This document shows positions 23,601-31,339 of a stretch of 54,850 bases of DNA, one piece after another. The position numbers and the translations under genes are program-made. This stretch comes from JBLNBN01 sp050260015 (GTDB lineage: Bacteria > Bacteroidota > Ignavibacteria > Kapaibacteriales > UBA2268): positions 1 through 54,850 of the forward strand of contig JBLNBN010000065.1 of the NCBI GenBank assembly GCA_050260015.1. The letters run 5' to 3'. The stretch's first letter is position 1. Every line of letters begins with the position of its first letter. The notes under the pieces were generated by a model. That model was given only the letters and a program-made list of their open reading frames with translations, made no database searches and had not been told where the DNA came from.

Positions 23601-25990
23601 AGAGTAGAAAGAACTCCGTAACGTCTATAATTGCTTATCTTGGATATCTCCCAACCATCCATGTCGAAAAGATTCAACGCTCCATGACCTAAGAAGTTCC
23701 ACCAACCTGCTCCGGAATTAATACTTGCAATTATATCCTGGCTCTCAATGCCTTCAGTGCCGGTCCCTTTCTTTACAAATTTTGAAAACCCGCAAAGCGG
23801 GGGCGTCTCTATATATTCTGCGCTTAAATCATAACCAAATCTATAGAAATATTCTTTCTCCTCTTCACCGCTCGTGCCCCCTCCCGAGAGGAACAGGAAG
23901 TTCTTCATCCAGGGCTGGGCGGCCATAGTGTCGTAGTCGATTAATTTATCTACCACCGCCTTCGCCTCGGCTGCTGTCTTGAACGGAAGTCTGCCTATAG
24001 ACATATCCGAATAGACCGGTCGGGAGGGATCGAAGCAGCCGTACCAAAAGTCGCTCGCGGGATTGCCGAACGTAGGAACGAAATCGACGCTCTTGCTGAA
24101 TGGATCGTTCCGACGGGGATCTGTGCTGGCGTCGCCAACCAAAAGGACATACTTCAATTTATTTGATTTGTTTGAAGCAATTTTAAGGTACTCCCTAATA
24201 GCGTGGGGCGACTTTCGACCGTAGGAAAATTCTTTAAAAACATCCTCGACGTCTACTACGCGTACAGTTATTGCCGGATCCCGGTCCATTCTATGCTTAG
24301 CGAGCCTTTCGGCTTCCGATTTATAGTCGCGATGCGTAATCACTACCTGCAAGGCGGAATCGGCTCCCTTTTCCCTTAAATACGAAGGGCTTACTGCGCT
24401 AATTTGCGATTTCTCAATTAATTTGGCGTCGGAAAATGCGAACGCGCCCCCTTTGCCGGCAGTAAGACGCACCCGGGCTTTGGCGGAAGGGCCGGCCGTG
24501 GAGCCGATAGTTCCTGCGTAGCTTACTTTGCCTTCTCCGCCCCGGCGCTCCACGGTTGAAGCCGGAACCCCGGTTTCGTAGAATATTGCGTAGGCTTCAC
24601 CTGCCGATAGCGCGTCGACGATTTTTGCCCCCCTATTTTTAAGGGAGGATTTTAATCTGCTGGAAATTTGGCCAACCCCGTTATAAATTGCGATAGCGGC
24701 CCCTTGATAGCCCTCGATATAATCCGCGGCCTGATCGAAATCTTCGCCAAAATTCTTGCCGGTCGCATCGCCGTCCTTTAGGAACACTACGTGAAACCCG
24801 GAATCATTCGAACTGTACGAGCCGCCTGCAAACGTAGCGTAAACGAAGGGGGCGGAGCCATTGCGCGCTCCGAACTTTACTCCATAGCCTTTTATAGATT
24901 CTGGAAATTGGATTTCTTTATTTAGCGTGTCCAACGCTATAACGAAGCCGTCGCGAAATCCGTCGACCTCCAGGATAGCGTCGGAGGCCGGTTCCGTGCG
25001 GTATATAGCGCCATCTACCCCCGCCCAGGGTCGAACTGTTCCCTCGAGCGTAAAGTAATCCACTCCAAGGAAACCGTTGTCCTTTTCGTAGAGCTTTTTC
25101 TGATATATAGAAAATTCATTTAGACCGGAATAAAGCTCGTCGCCGGAGTATTCTCCCTCAAGCGTTTCCCTTCTAATATTCTTAAAGCGCTTTTGGGCTA
25201 TCGTATCATTATTCGTCAATAAAGAAACGTCATATTCGGGATGGAAATAAGTAGAGAAAATAGTCTTCAACGAATCCAGCAACGAATATATGCTCGCAGA
25301 CGCCCGAATCTTATCCTCCGGTTGCCCGGTGGGAACAACGTCTAATAACGCTGTAAATTTATCCTTTTCAAAAGTATTCCCGGGAGCTAAGACAGCCCAG
25401 AACCATCCCTCTTCCCTTCCCGTTTCCGGATTTAAGAAGTCGTCGCTGATATTATAACGCAAATCGCGTTCGAAATGCAGATTCACCCGGGCCTTATTCA
25501 GGGTTTGCGAAGGAACCCCGCTAAATTGTGCGAGAGTATACCGCAGCGAGCTACCCGCCGGGTCGAGATATAAATAATACGGCTCGGTCGAGGCGTAGTT
25601 ATCGTTCCAGGTCGTATCGCCGCGCGCCCTGCTACCAAGGAAATAAATGGAGCCGGCGTCATCCAGCGCGTCGCCGGGAAGATCAATATAGATAGGCTTC
25701 TCGACGCCTCTATTGATCAGTTTTATGTTGGCTTTCGGTTGTCCGCGCCATTCCGGTGCGAGCTTCAAAACTTCGGCTAGGTCCGCTTTAGCGACGCCGT
25801 CCTTAATCGTTTCAAGTTTCACGTACTTAATTGCTGGATCGTACCAGGCGTTCGCCGCCTGGGGCTTTTCCGCGGGGCGCTTTGCCGAGATTTTGCTTTC
25901 CTTCTTTTGAGAACTCGGCGATTGAGCTTGAATTTGAGTAGCCGCCAGGGCTAAGTAAGCGAGTAATATAAGTTTACGCAACATTGGCAT
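20678..25990 (-). CDS. Giant C25-family (gingipain/PorU-type) cysteine protease with T9SS sorting domain
   Basis: A 1770-residue secreted protein. The signal peptide ends near residue 23 (LAATQIQAQ). A C25 catalytic domain (about 540-930) holds VLLVGDASTDPR, the catalytic His in FLGHGALN (His769) and Cys in LACNTGGF (Cys799), a spacing of 30 residues like that in gingipains. Later come Ig-like and CARDB-like modules (IRNAGIRYNGEYET). The end (EALFYPNPSYGG ... LRGLSPGVYFYRLSF) is a type A T9SS sorting domain. PorU, the T9SS sortase that cuts and anchors cargo, has this make-up; a gingipain-like effector is the alternative. The large size exceeds classical PorU. The middle third (about 21800-23850) is markedly more AT-rich than both ends. 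It is the next gene after the GldL-like gene but is separated from it by a terminator. Confidence 0.8.
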   Translation of the reverse strand: MPMLRKLILLAYLALAATQIQAQSPSSQKKESKISAKRPAEKPQAANAWYDPAIKYVKLETIKDGVAKADLAEVLKLAPEWRGQPKANIKLINRGVEKPIYIDLPGDALDDAGSIYFLGSRARGDTTWNDNYASTEPYYLYLDPAGSSLRYTLAQFSGVPSQTLNKARVNLHFERDLRYNISDDFLNPETGREEGWFWAVLAPGNTFEKDKFTALLDVVPTGQPEDKIRASASIYSLLDSLKTIFSTYFHPEYDVSLLTNNDTIAQKRFKNIRRETLEGEYSGDELYSGLNEFSIYQKKLYEKDNGFLGVDYFTLEGTVRPWAGVDGAIYRTEPASDAILEVDGFRDGFVIALDTLNKEIQFPESIKGYGVKFGARNGSAPFVYATFAGGSYSSNDSGFHVVFLKDGDATGKNFGEDFDQAADYIEGYQGAAIAIYNGVGQISSRLKSSLKNRGAKIVDALSAGEAYAIFYETGVPASTVERRGGEGKVSYAGTIGSTAGPSAKARVRLTAGKGGAFAFSDAKLIEKSQISAVSPSYLREKGADSALQVVITHRDYKSEAERLAKHRMDRDPAITVRVVDVEDVFKEFSYGRKSPHAIREYLKIASNKSNKLKYVLLVGDASTDPRRNDPFSKSVDFVPTFGNPASDFWYGCFDPSRPVYSDMSIGRLPFKTAAEAKAVVDKLIDYDTMAAQPWMKNFLFLSGGGTSGEEEKEYFYRFGYDLSAEYIETPPLCGFSKFVKKGTGTEGIESQDIIASINSGAGWWNFLGHGALNLFDMDGWEISKISNYRRYGVLSTLACNTGGFADPYSPESRNETYLLPPNRGVIAAFGSTTVGWKDVHPAILTDMYKFMTGRQDGEQQRRLGDLFFFAKDQLASDISDIGYAASISSRYCFSFLGDPLTKYRIETEPDLYLLDEELSIIPSSGNIEFSENDSLAIVSGKLRNAGIRYNGEYETLCVHTYEGHRDSLYVFPLSICSVNDFTFRINVKDQPGRHLIEIYADPGNSIGEAERDNNYIAKEFYIYKRGLLPVEPFANWNVNATSPKFRVVNPEAAKGNFTYEFKISDRKDGSTIAESSPSEVFVRKNAVDWTPGIQLQPGARLIFSARLKFGAGGEPSGWMEIPFYASEDTIMNNAIIEKALPVDFVGDKFDATTISNDRMIKLLDEPQPLEIMGAALDGKKFMKFALKGKILKESLWEDGMHVYIIPRQYDTSAPMYRYYKMWGGSWWVDSASINLYRLLKDTVTENQYVAIVTSGFAWAILNKYQLWRPESIGSMDSLKALMRDYYGSVLIDSVKRGDWPDEFDWRYSWAYVGKKGAKPGEFLEEINSAGDTVSIAKDIIRYHLSGEYSSTVIGPAVKWNSFHNSIKNFDNTSSVLKIYGISLKGEEDELMTFRSGGDFDLSSIDAKKYPRIRLKANLSGKINEPGPEFGEMKFNFVPPPEIAIAPDAVTVSAQRTMQGETLTTAFKIENISLRSDAYNVQTVGKLSQNNVAIEDTTVVSEKISSDAIAIFERREDTEKMHGDIKLSVTVDPSSRLSEPYIFNNSAFTIFNVYADTVPPTLKLTIDGVEPKFGDFVLAKPRVVITMEDNSPLDIQDSTNISIFLNGAYISSINSEDYKIELFRDRDRLKARISFTPKNLEYGDDELYPANNITVAGRDASGNSDTLDYSVNLALNAVANEALFYPNPSYGGSGKVSYKFRADNLNYQSIIQLYDMTGRKVGEWTGAPNLGMNIMNMDLRGLSPGVYFYRLSFTGMSYVAPTNGKLIISGS

Positions 25991-26054
25991 ATCTCGGGCA
26001 ATAATAAAATAGATTTTTTATAATTATGCTTAACCATATAGTAATATAACAAAA

Positions 26055-26084
26055 AAACCGCGAATAAGTTACTATTCGCGGTTT
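26055..26084 (-). terminator. Rho-independent terminator of the GldL-like gene
   Basis: A 12-bp perfect stem (AAACCGCGAATA with TATTCGCGGTTT) has a 6-base loop and, on the minus strand, a TTTTTTTG tail. It lies 41 bases after the stop of the gene ending at 26125 and shuts off read-through into the C25 protease gene. Confidence 0.85.
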
Positions 26085-26124
26085 GTTTAAATCGAGCTTA
26101 AAATCGAAGGTAAGCTTCGAGGAA

Positions 26125-27480
26125 TTAACCCCTGCGGCCTCTTCCTTCGTTAGGATTATCTTCGCGCATGCTGAAGATGATCTTTTTAGCGATCTCGGAA
26201 GCGACGGCCTGTTGTACCTGATCGCCGTCCGTCATATATTGTTCGATAGCGTTCTCGACTCTCGAGCGAATGATCTCCGCCGTTTGACCAACGAGAGCAT
26301 TGGAGAGCTGGTGAATGTCGGCTTGCTGGCCGCGGAGAGCGTCAAGCTGGCTGCGGTTAGCGTCTTCCATCTTCTTAAGCATCTTGTCCATACGCTCTTC
26401 TTCTTCGGTGTAAACCAGCGTGAACGCGAGCAGCGAAAGCATGGTAAACTCGAGGAAGATAGCCAGGAGGATGAATGAAGGCTTAGCGGAGGGGATGAAC
26501 TTAAGACCGCGTACGCCTACCGCAACGATAAGGAACGCCGCGCCGCCGTATGCGAGACCCGTAACGAGGTTGGCGTATTTTTCCGTAACGTGATGCGACA
26601 TGTAAAGGCGCAAGCCCTTGCCGAAGGAAGCCCTGTTACGTCTCCAGAGAAGACCGTTCTTCGTGTCGACGATTTCTTTAACAACGAAGTCGGAGAAGAA
26701 TTCTTTAATCCTGTTGTAGAGCGCTTCATTACGGAACGCAACGATATCCGTTTCGTCGTCGAAAACGTCCTCGAACCTGGAGGATTGGAACGGAGAAGCG
26801 ATATCTTCAGTGATAGTTCTGTCCCAAACTAATCTGAAAGCGCCACGAACGTCGCTTACGTCCTTCTCGCGGAGCTTATCGTCGGGCATAATGAGAAGTT
26901 CGATGATGTCGTCGGCGAAGCCCGTCTGTAAGCGGACTTTAACTTTCGTTTCGTCGATCTGCCTGTCAAAGAGAAGGGCGAGAAGTCCCGCGCTGGTAGG
27001 CAAGAACGACGTGATTACCGTCGAAACTACTATCGCGAGAACGAGCGCGAGAAGCCAGAAAGCTACCCACGGTTCGAGGATAATCGGAAACTCGCCTAAT
27101 GTCTCGGATTTAGCGTAAAATTCGTTAGCGTTTTTAACGTAGCCGTGTTGTGCTTCGTTGCGAGCGGAGAACGTGAAGTCGAAAATGTACTCTTTATTTA
27201 TAAGGTCTTTTGCGACATCTACGTTTCTACCCATCAATTGGGGTTCCCTTTCTTTAGTAGTAGATGCCCATACCAGACCGTTGAATTTCACAAAGCCGGT
27301 TTTGAGAAGACGCTCGCCGCTAGGCTTAAATAACGGAACGACGAACTGCGATACTCCCCAGGGAATAACTTTAAATTGGAACAGCGAGAAGAATATAGCG
27401 ATCAAAGTGACCCATATTAAGATGTGTTGAGGGCCAACCTTTAATTTTTTGGTTTTTGACGAAAAGCTAGTTTTAGCCAT
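26125..27480 (-). CDS. Four-helix membrane protein with GldL-like C-terminal module
   Basis: A 451-residue protein with no signal peptide. I read four membrane helices: about 19-42, 138-160, 306-327 and 335-357. A loop of about 95 residues separates helices 1 and 2, and a charged cytoplasmic domain of about 140 residues separates helices 2 and 3. After helix 4 comes a long coiled-coil (about 358-425). Helices 3-4 recall GldL, the proton-driven T9SS motor subunit: YGGAA (311-315), a short loop with Pro, then a Glu inside the last helix (Glu344) followed eight residues later by AF (ExxxxxxxAF), and a coiled-coil tail. GldL itself has only two helices, so the N-terminal half would be an addition. 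This is my own comparison from memory. The family is otherwise unrecognised. The gene has its own promoter and terminator, and its codons look well adapted. Confidence 0.75.
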   Translation of the reverse strand: MAKTSFSSKTKKLKVGPQHILIWVTLIAIFFSLFQFKVIPWGVSQFVVPLFKPSGERLLKTGFVKFNGLVWASTTKEREPQLMGRNVDVAKDLINKEYIFDFTFSARNEAQHGYVKNANEFYAKSETLGEFPIILEPWVAFWLLALVLAIVVSTVITSFLPTSAGLLALLFDRQIDETKVKVRLQTGFADDIIELLIMPDDKLREKDVSDVRGAFRLVWDRTITEDIASPFQSSRFEDVFDDETDIVAFRNEALYNRIKEFFSDFVVKEIVDTKNGLLWRRNRASFGKGLRLYMSHHVTEKYANLVTGLAYGGAAFLIVAVGVRGLKFIPSAKPSFILLAIFLEFTMLSLLAFTLVYTEEEERMDKMLKKMEDANRSQLDALRGQQADIHQLSNALVGQTAEIIRSRVENAIEQYMTDGDQVQQAVASEIAKKIIFSMREDNPNEGRGRRG

Positions 27481-27583
27481 TTGAGTGAATCCCCTAAAAT
27501 TTTTTGTTTATAAATTTTTTGTGTTGTTGCGCGTCCCAATCGACTTATCACAGTACAATACTATGATTAATCAATAACTTGTT

Positions 27584-27614
27584 CAAATTTAGCTTAATCT
27601 TGTTAATAAATCAA
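27584..27614 (-). promoter_or_regulatory. Predicted promoter of the GldL-like gene
   Basis: On the minus strand TTG (27612-27614), 20 bases of spacing and TAAATTTG (27584-27591) match the Bacteroidota promoter pattern. The leader before the ATG at 27480 would be about 95 bases. The remaining gap to the divergent aroB gene (27481-27772) is AT-rich and shows no other structure I can support. Confidence 0.5.
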
Positions 27615-27772
27615 TCAAAACTTTTCGACATGCCGAATTTTTACGATTTTGGCACATTCTATTTCTAAACTCATAAAGCAATTGTCATAATTGTTACTAC
27701 AATACTGACATTTCAGTCTTTGATCAAAAATCCGTAGTTTGCGAGCGAGCTCTTAATTTATTATTAAATTTT

Positions 27773-28822
27773 ATGAAAATCAAATTTTATAGCGTCGATT
27801 CAAGCAAAATTGCAATAAAGCGTCCGAAAATATTAGACGAAGCGATTGGAGAAATTTCTCGCGATAGCGTTCTTTTTGTAGATTCTAATGTCGACGATAT
27901 TTATAATATTTCAGCATTAGGCTTTCGCAATATTATTTTACCGGCAGGCGAACGAGCAAAGAGCTTAAACCAATTAGAAAGAAACATCTTGTTTTTAAAG
28001 AACTGCTCGGCGGACCGCCTTACGCCTATCGTCGCGATTGGAGGAGGAGCGGTTTGCGATTCGGCAGCCTTCGCCGCTTCGGTATACAAGCGCGGAGCGC
28101 CGCTTACGCTTGTGCCGACTACCTTAGTAGCCCAGGCGGACGCCGCGCTCGGCGGGAAAACGGCTCTTAACTTCGACGGCGCGAAAAACCTCGTCGGTAC
28201 TTTTTACCAGCCGAAATCGATCGTACTTTTGCCGGGTTTCCTTTCTTCGCTTCCCGAAGAAAGATACCGCGAAGGATTAGCTGAATGCGTAAAAACCGCG
28301 CTGGTCGCCTCGCCCCTACTTTTCGCCGAGATCAGGAAATCCGCCAGGGAATTCACGAAAATGAACGCGGCGCTCAACGCCAGGTTAGTTAGTCAATGCG
28401 CGAATATCAAAATGCGGATCGTCGCAAAGGACCCCTTCGATCGCGGACTGAGGCGGATTCTTAATTTCGGACATACCTTCGGGCACGCCGTAGAATCCAT
28501 CTCCAAAATTTCTCATGGATTTGCGGTTGCAATTGGCATGACTTTTTCTTTACTTTTTGCGGAAAAGCACGGGTTGATGAAAACTGAGCAGGTAAATGAT
28601 ATATTGGATCTCTTCCGGGAGCTGAAGCTGCCAATCAAGAGGCCGGAAATCGATCCTGCAGATATTTTTGACAAAATAATAAACGATAAAAAAATTGCGT
28701 CCGGTAAATTAAGCTTTATAACGCTTGGCAAAGCGGGCAATCCCGTAATTGTTGGCATAAGTATAAGTAAATTCAAGGCAAGTCTGTATGATCTGTACGT
28801 CGCTTGGGAAAATCGAATTTAA
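27773..28822 (+). CDS. aroB: 3-dehydroquinate synthase
   Basis: A 349-residue protein with the AroB signatures: the NAD-binding AIGGGAVCDSAAFAAS, then PTTLVAQADAALGGKTALNF with GAKNLVGTFYQP, ECVKTALV, and the metal-binding histidines in NFGHTFGHAVE. AroB converts DAHP to 3-dehydroquinate, the second step of the shikimate pathway to aromatic amino acids. Its 3' end overlaps aroD by 35 bases, so the enzymes for steps two and three are translated from one message. The metal site and active-site lysines are all present, so I expect a working enzyme. Confidence 0.92.
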   Translation: MKIKFYSVDSSKIAIKRPKILDEAIGEISRDSVLFVDSNVDDIYNISALGFRNIILPAGERAKSLNQLERNILFLKNCSADRLTPIVAIGGGAVCDSAAFAASVYKRGAPLTLVPTTLVAQADAALGGKTALNFDGAKNLVGTFYQPKSIVLLPGFLSSLPEERYREGLAECVKTALVASPLLFAEIRKSAREFTKMNAALNARLVSQCANIKMRIVAKDPFDRGLRRILNFGHTFGHAVESISKISHGFAVAIGMTFSLLFAEKHGLMKTEQVNDILDLFRELKLPIKRPEIDPADIFDKIINDKKIASGKLSFITLGKAGNPVIVGISISKFKASLYDLYVAWENRI

Positions 28823-29462
28823 TAGGTGCATGAAGTTGCTTCCAAGCCTGGGCTTGACGGAGATACGGCTCGACCTATCCGATTTTACTAACGAGGAAAT
28901 TGAGACCGTTTTTAAATCCCATGGCGAGCTGATCGCAACTTACCGCGCATCCGGCTTGCTCGATTCGGTCATCTCCGCCGATAAATTATGCATTGCGCTA
29001 AACGCAGGAGCAAAGTATGTCGACGTCGATATCTCGCTGCCCTGGGACGTTACGGACAAGATAATAAATCACGCCCGCGAAAAAGGCGTAAAAGTTATAG
29101 TCTCAACGCATAAGTTCGACAAAACTCCCGAGCAGGAGGAAATAATTGAGCTTGTCAAAGGCATAGACGCGCTATTTTCCCCCGATATTATAAAAGTAGC
29201 CTGCAAGGCGAACTCGCAGGCTGACTTTTTGACTATCCACTCCCTTTACAGGGATTTAACAAATAGGAATTACGATCTGATCGCATTTACGCTGGGCCAA
29301 AGCTCAACGATTTCGAGATTGACGGCGCTTTTCCTCGGCGCGCCTTTCGTTTACGCTTACCGCGCAGGAGAGGCGCCCACCGCGGACGAGCAGCCGGACG
29401 ACGTCACTTTAAGAGAAATCTTCGAGAGAACGCTGAAGTTTTCTAAACCCTTTGCTGGTTAA
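28788..29462 (+). CDS. aroD: Type I 3-dehydroquinate dehydratase
   Basis: A 224-residue TIM-barrel protein of normal size for the type I enzyme. The start MICTSLG is typical. Catalytic features are LTEIRLDLS, the His in VSTHKFDKTP, and the Schiff-base lysine in DIIKVACKA. It dehydrates 3-dehydroquinate, the product of AroB, to 3-dehydroshikimate. The gene starts inside aroB in another frame, so translation is coupled. Its stop codon overlaps that of the convergent Spy-like gene (shared TTAA). Confidence 0.9.
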   Translation: MICTSLGKIEFNRCMKLLPSLGLTEIRLDLSDFTNEEIETVFKSHGELIATYRASGLLDSVISADKLCIALNAGAKYVDVDISLPWDVTDKIINHAREKGVKVIVSTHKFDKTPEQEEIIELVKGIDALFSPDIIKVACKANSQADFLTIHSLYRDLTNRNYDLIAFTLGQSSTISRLTALFLGAPFVYAYRAGEAPTADEQPDDVTLREIFERTLKFSKPFAG

Positions 29463-29935
29463 TCGTCCTCGCGATGGCCGGGCCCCCTGCCCTTGCCTTT
29501 ACCATTCGGGCCCATCCCGTCCATTCGCATCTTGAGCTCGCGGGCGAAACTTCTTTCAAAAAGCAAATACTTTGCAAATTGCTCCTCGTTTAGGCTTGAG
29601 CGCATTCCCCGGATCTTCTCCAATTGCAGGTTTTGCATCTCCTCCTGCAGTTTCAATATGTTTTCGCTTTTTGCCTTTAAACCGCTTTTATCCCCCTTCA
29701 GCGATTGGTTTAATTCGCTCATTGCGTTTTGCATTGCCTGGCGCTTTTCGTTTATCCGATTTTCATACCCGGAATACTTCGCGAGGAACTTATCGGCTTC
29801 GGCTTCGTTGAGGTTCAGTATTTCCACTAGCTTGACTTTCTTAAGGGTCTGCACTCGCTCGCGAGCCCTTTGCGGTTGAGCCTGGGCGGCGAACTGGAAA
29901 AAGCTTAGAACCAGAACAACTAATAACGTTTTCAT
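29459..29935 (-). CDS. Spy/CpxP-like periplasmic LTXXQ-type protein
   Basis: About 158 residues from the ATG at 29935, chosen because it yields a signal peptide (KTLLVVLVLSFFQFAAQAQ); the frame extends 13 codons upstream. The mature protein is all-helical with a heptad-like, Glu/Lys/Gln-rich pattern: KLVEILNLNEAEADKFLAKY, then a hairpin, then SLNEEQFAKYLLFERSF, the repeat shape of Spy and CpxP proteins. The tail is rich in Gly, Lys and Arg. It is the third gene of the sigma/anti-sigma operon, 16 bases after the anti-sigma gene. This suggests a periplasmic stress chaperone or sensor in that circuit. Confidence 0.72.
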   Translation of the reverse strand: MKTLLVVLVLSFFQFAAQAQPQRARERVQTLKKVKLVEILNLNEAEADKFLAKYSGYENRINEKRQAMQNAMSELNQSLKGDKSGLKAKSENILKLQEEMQNLQLEKIRGMRSSLNEEQFAKYLLFERSFARELKMRMDGMGPNGKGKGRGPGHREDD

Positions 29936-29951
29936 GTATTTATTCGATTTA

Positions 29952-30641
29952 TTATTGAATTTCGAGCGGAACATTTTCCATCTCCATTATATAATTTTGA
30001 AACTCTTCTTCGGTTAAATTATTAATTTGATCGTAAACGATTGATTCAATTTCAGATGGACTCATCAAATCGAGAGCGTCCGCGGAGGATATGTCCAGGT
30101 ACTCCGTAACGTCCGTCGAATCGTAATCGTCGGGAGCTTCGGAATTCATGCTGAGCATCTCGTTCACTGCCGCCGCCGCTTCGGCCGAATCCTTAGGCGT
30201 TGCAAGCAGGCTCGCGACGTCGGAGGAATCGATCACGTTTAGAATTACTTCTTCAGTTTTTGCGGTTGCGGGCGTCGACTGTCGTTTAATATTATCATCT
30301 TCGGGCGTTTTATAAAGATTGAAGACTATTATTACCAAAGCGATCAACCCAAGGCCGGGTACAGTTGCTTTTCGCCAGGTCCACGCATTTCTCCGGCGAG
30401 CTTCTAATCTGTCGAGAACCTTAACCGAAACGTTTCGGGAACGGAACTCCATTTTTGCGTCGAGGTCCATTCGGTCGACTTTCGCGAAGACTTTCCTTAC
30501 GCCCTGAATCTCCTCGCGGAGATCGGGAAAGTCCGGCAAAGTCGCCTCGAAAGCCCGCCTGCGCTCCTCCGAAAGCCTACCGAAGAGGTAATCGGGAAGT
30601 TCTTGCTGCATTTCCTCGTAACTTAGTTTTCGCTCATCCAT
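29952..30641 (-). CDS. Putative anti-sigma factor, single-pass membrane protein
   Basis: A 229-residue protein: a cytoplasmic N-terminal helical part (about 1-90; DYLFGRLSEERRRAFEATL is the usual anti-sigma 'yl.G.L...e...fE..L' pattern), one membrane helix (about 95-113, VPGLGLIALVIIVFNL), and an acidic periplasmic tail (about 115-229). The HxxxCxxC zinc site of ZAS anti-sigma factors is absent. The start overlaps the stop of the sigma factor gene by one base. In this arrangement the protein would hold the sigma factor at the membrane until an envelope signal arrives. The identification rests on context and shape. Confidence 0.72.
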   Translation of the reverse strand: MDERKLSYEEMQQELPDYLFGRLSEERRRAFEATLPDFPDLREEIQGVRKVFAKVDRMDLDAKMEFRSRNVSVKVLDRLEARRRNAWTWRKATVPGLGLIALVIIVFNLYKTPEDDNIKRQSTPATAKTEEVILNVIDSSDVASLLATPKDSAEAAAAVNEMLSMNSEAPDDYDSTDVTEYLDISSADALDLMSPSEIESIVYDQINNLTEEEFQNYIMEMENVPLEIQ

Positions 30642-31216
30642 TAAAATTTATCCTTGTAATAATCGCTTTCTTTTAAAATTTCCGAAATCTTTTTCACCGC
30701 CTGGAAATAGTTGGCCTTTAGCCCGCCCACGCTCGTTCCCAAAAGCTTGGAGATTTCCTCGTAGCTCATTTCCTCGAAGTAGCGCAGGGCGAACGTTTCG
30801 CGTTGCTTCTCCGGCAATTTTCTGAGAACTTTTTGAAAGTACTTTTCAAATTCTTCCGACTCCAAAGCTTCCTGGGCCCCCACGCCCGAGTGAGGTATAT
30901 TTTCATATTCGTCGACCGGGCGATCGCTAAACAGCGAAAATATTTTTTTCTTCCGGGTATAATTGATCGCCGTATTCTTTGCTATCCGGTAGAGCCAGGT
31001 CTTTACGCTGGACTTCCCCTGGAATTTATCCAGGTTGTCCAACGCCTTAATAAACGTGTCCTGGGTTATTTCCTCGGCTTCGTCGTGGGACTCGCAGTAA
31101 CGATATGCCAGGGCGAAGATAAATTTTTGATACTTGCGCACAAAGGCTCCGGCTGCTCGCTCGTCCTTGCTTTCGACATATCTACGTATCAGTTCGCCGT
31201 CTTCTTCGTACTGCAA
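30641..31216 (-). CDS. ECF RNA polymerase sigma factor (RpoE-like)
   Basis: A 191-residue protein with both sigma-70 domains of the extracytoplasmic-function group. Region 2 contains DEAEEITQDTFIKALDNL and VKTWLYRIAKNTAIN, and region 4 contains LPEKQRETFALRYFEEMSYEEI with the helix-turn-helix. The two are joined by a short linker. It should direct polymerase to a small regulon that includes its own operon: the anti-sigma gene follows with a one-base overlap, then the Spy-like gene. The signal is likely envelope stress. No specific ECF promoter motif could be assigned in front of it by eye. Confidence 0.9.
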   Translation of the reverse strand: MQYEEDGELIRRYVESKDERAAGAFVRKYQKFIFALAYRYCESHDEAEEITQDTFIKALDNLDKFQGKSSVKTWLYRIAKNTAINYTRKKKIFSLFSDRPVDEYENIPHSGVGAQEALESEEFEKYFQKVLRKLPEKQRETFALRYFEEMSYEEISKLLGTSVGGLKANYFQAVKKISEILKESDYYKDKF

Positions 31217-31289
31217 TTTTGCTCCGCGATTTCATCTTTCGTTTGTTAATTTAGACACTTTACATGTTTTTTTGGTTTAATATAAACTA

Positions 31290-31317
31290 GAAAGGCAGCC
31301 CTTTCGAACTGCCTTTC
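31290..31317 (-). terminator. Hairpin after glyA, possible terminator
   Basis: A 9-bp perfect stem (GAAAGGCAG with CTGCCTTTC) has a 10-base loop, 23 bases after the glyA stop. The downstream T content on the minus strand is weak (TAGTTTATATTAAA), so termination is likely but imperfect. Confidence 0.55.
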
Positions 31318-31339
31318 AAAAAACAATTTGTTTCCCGGC

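Noticed and set aside
30803..31249. 148-codon open frame on the plus strand
   Set aside because: Antisense to the ECF sigma factor gene; no signal of its own.
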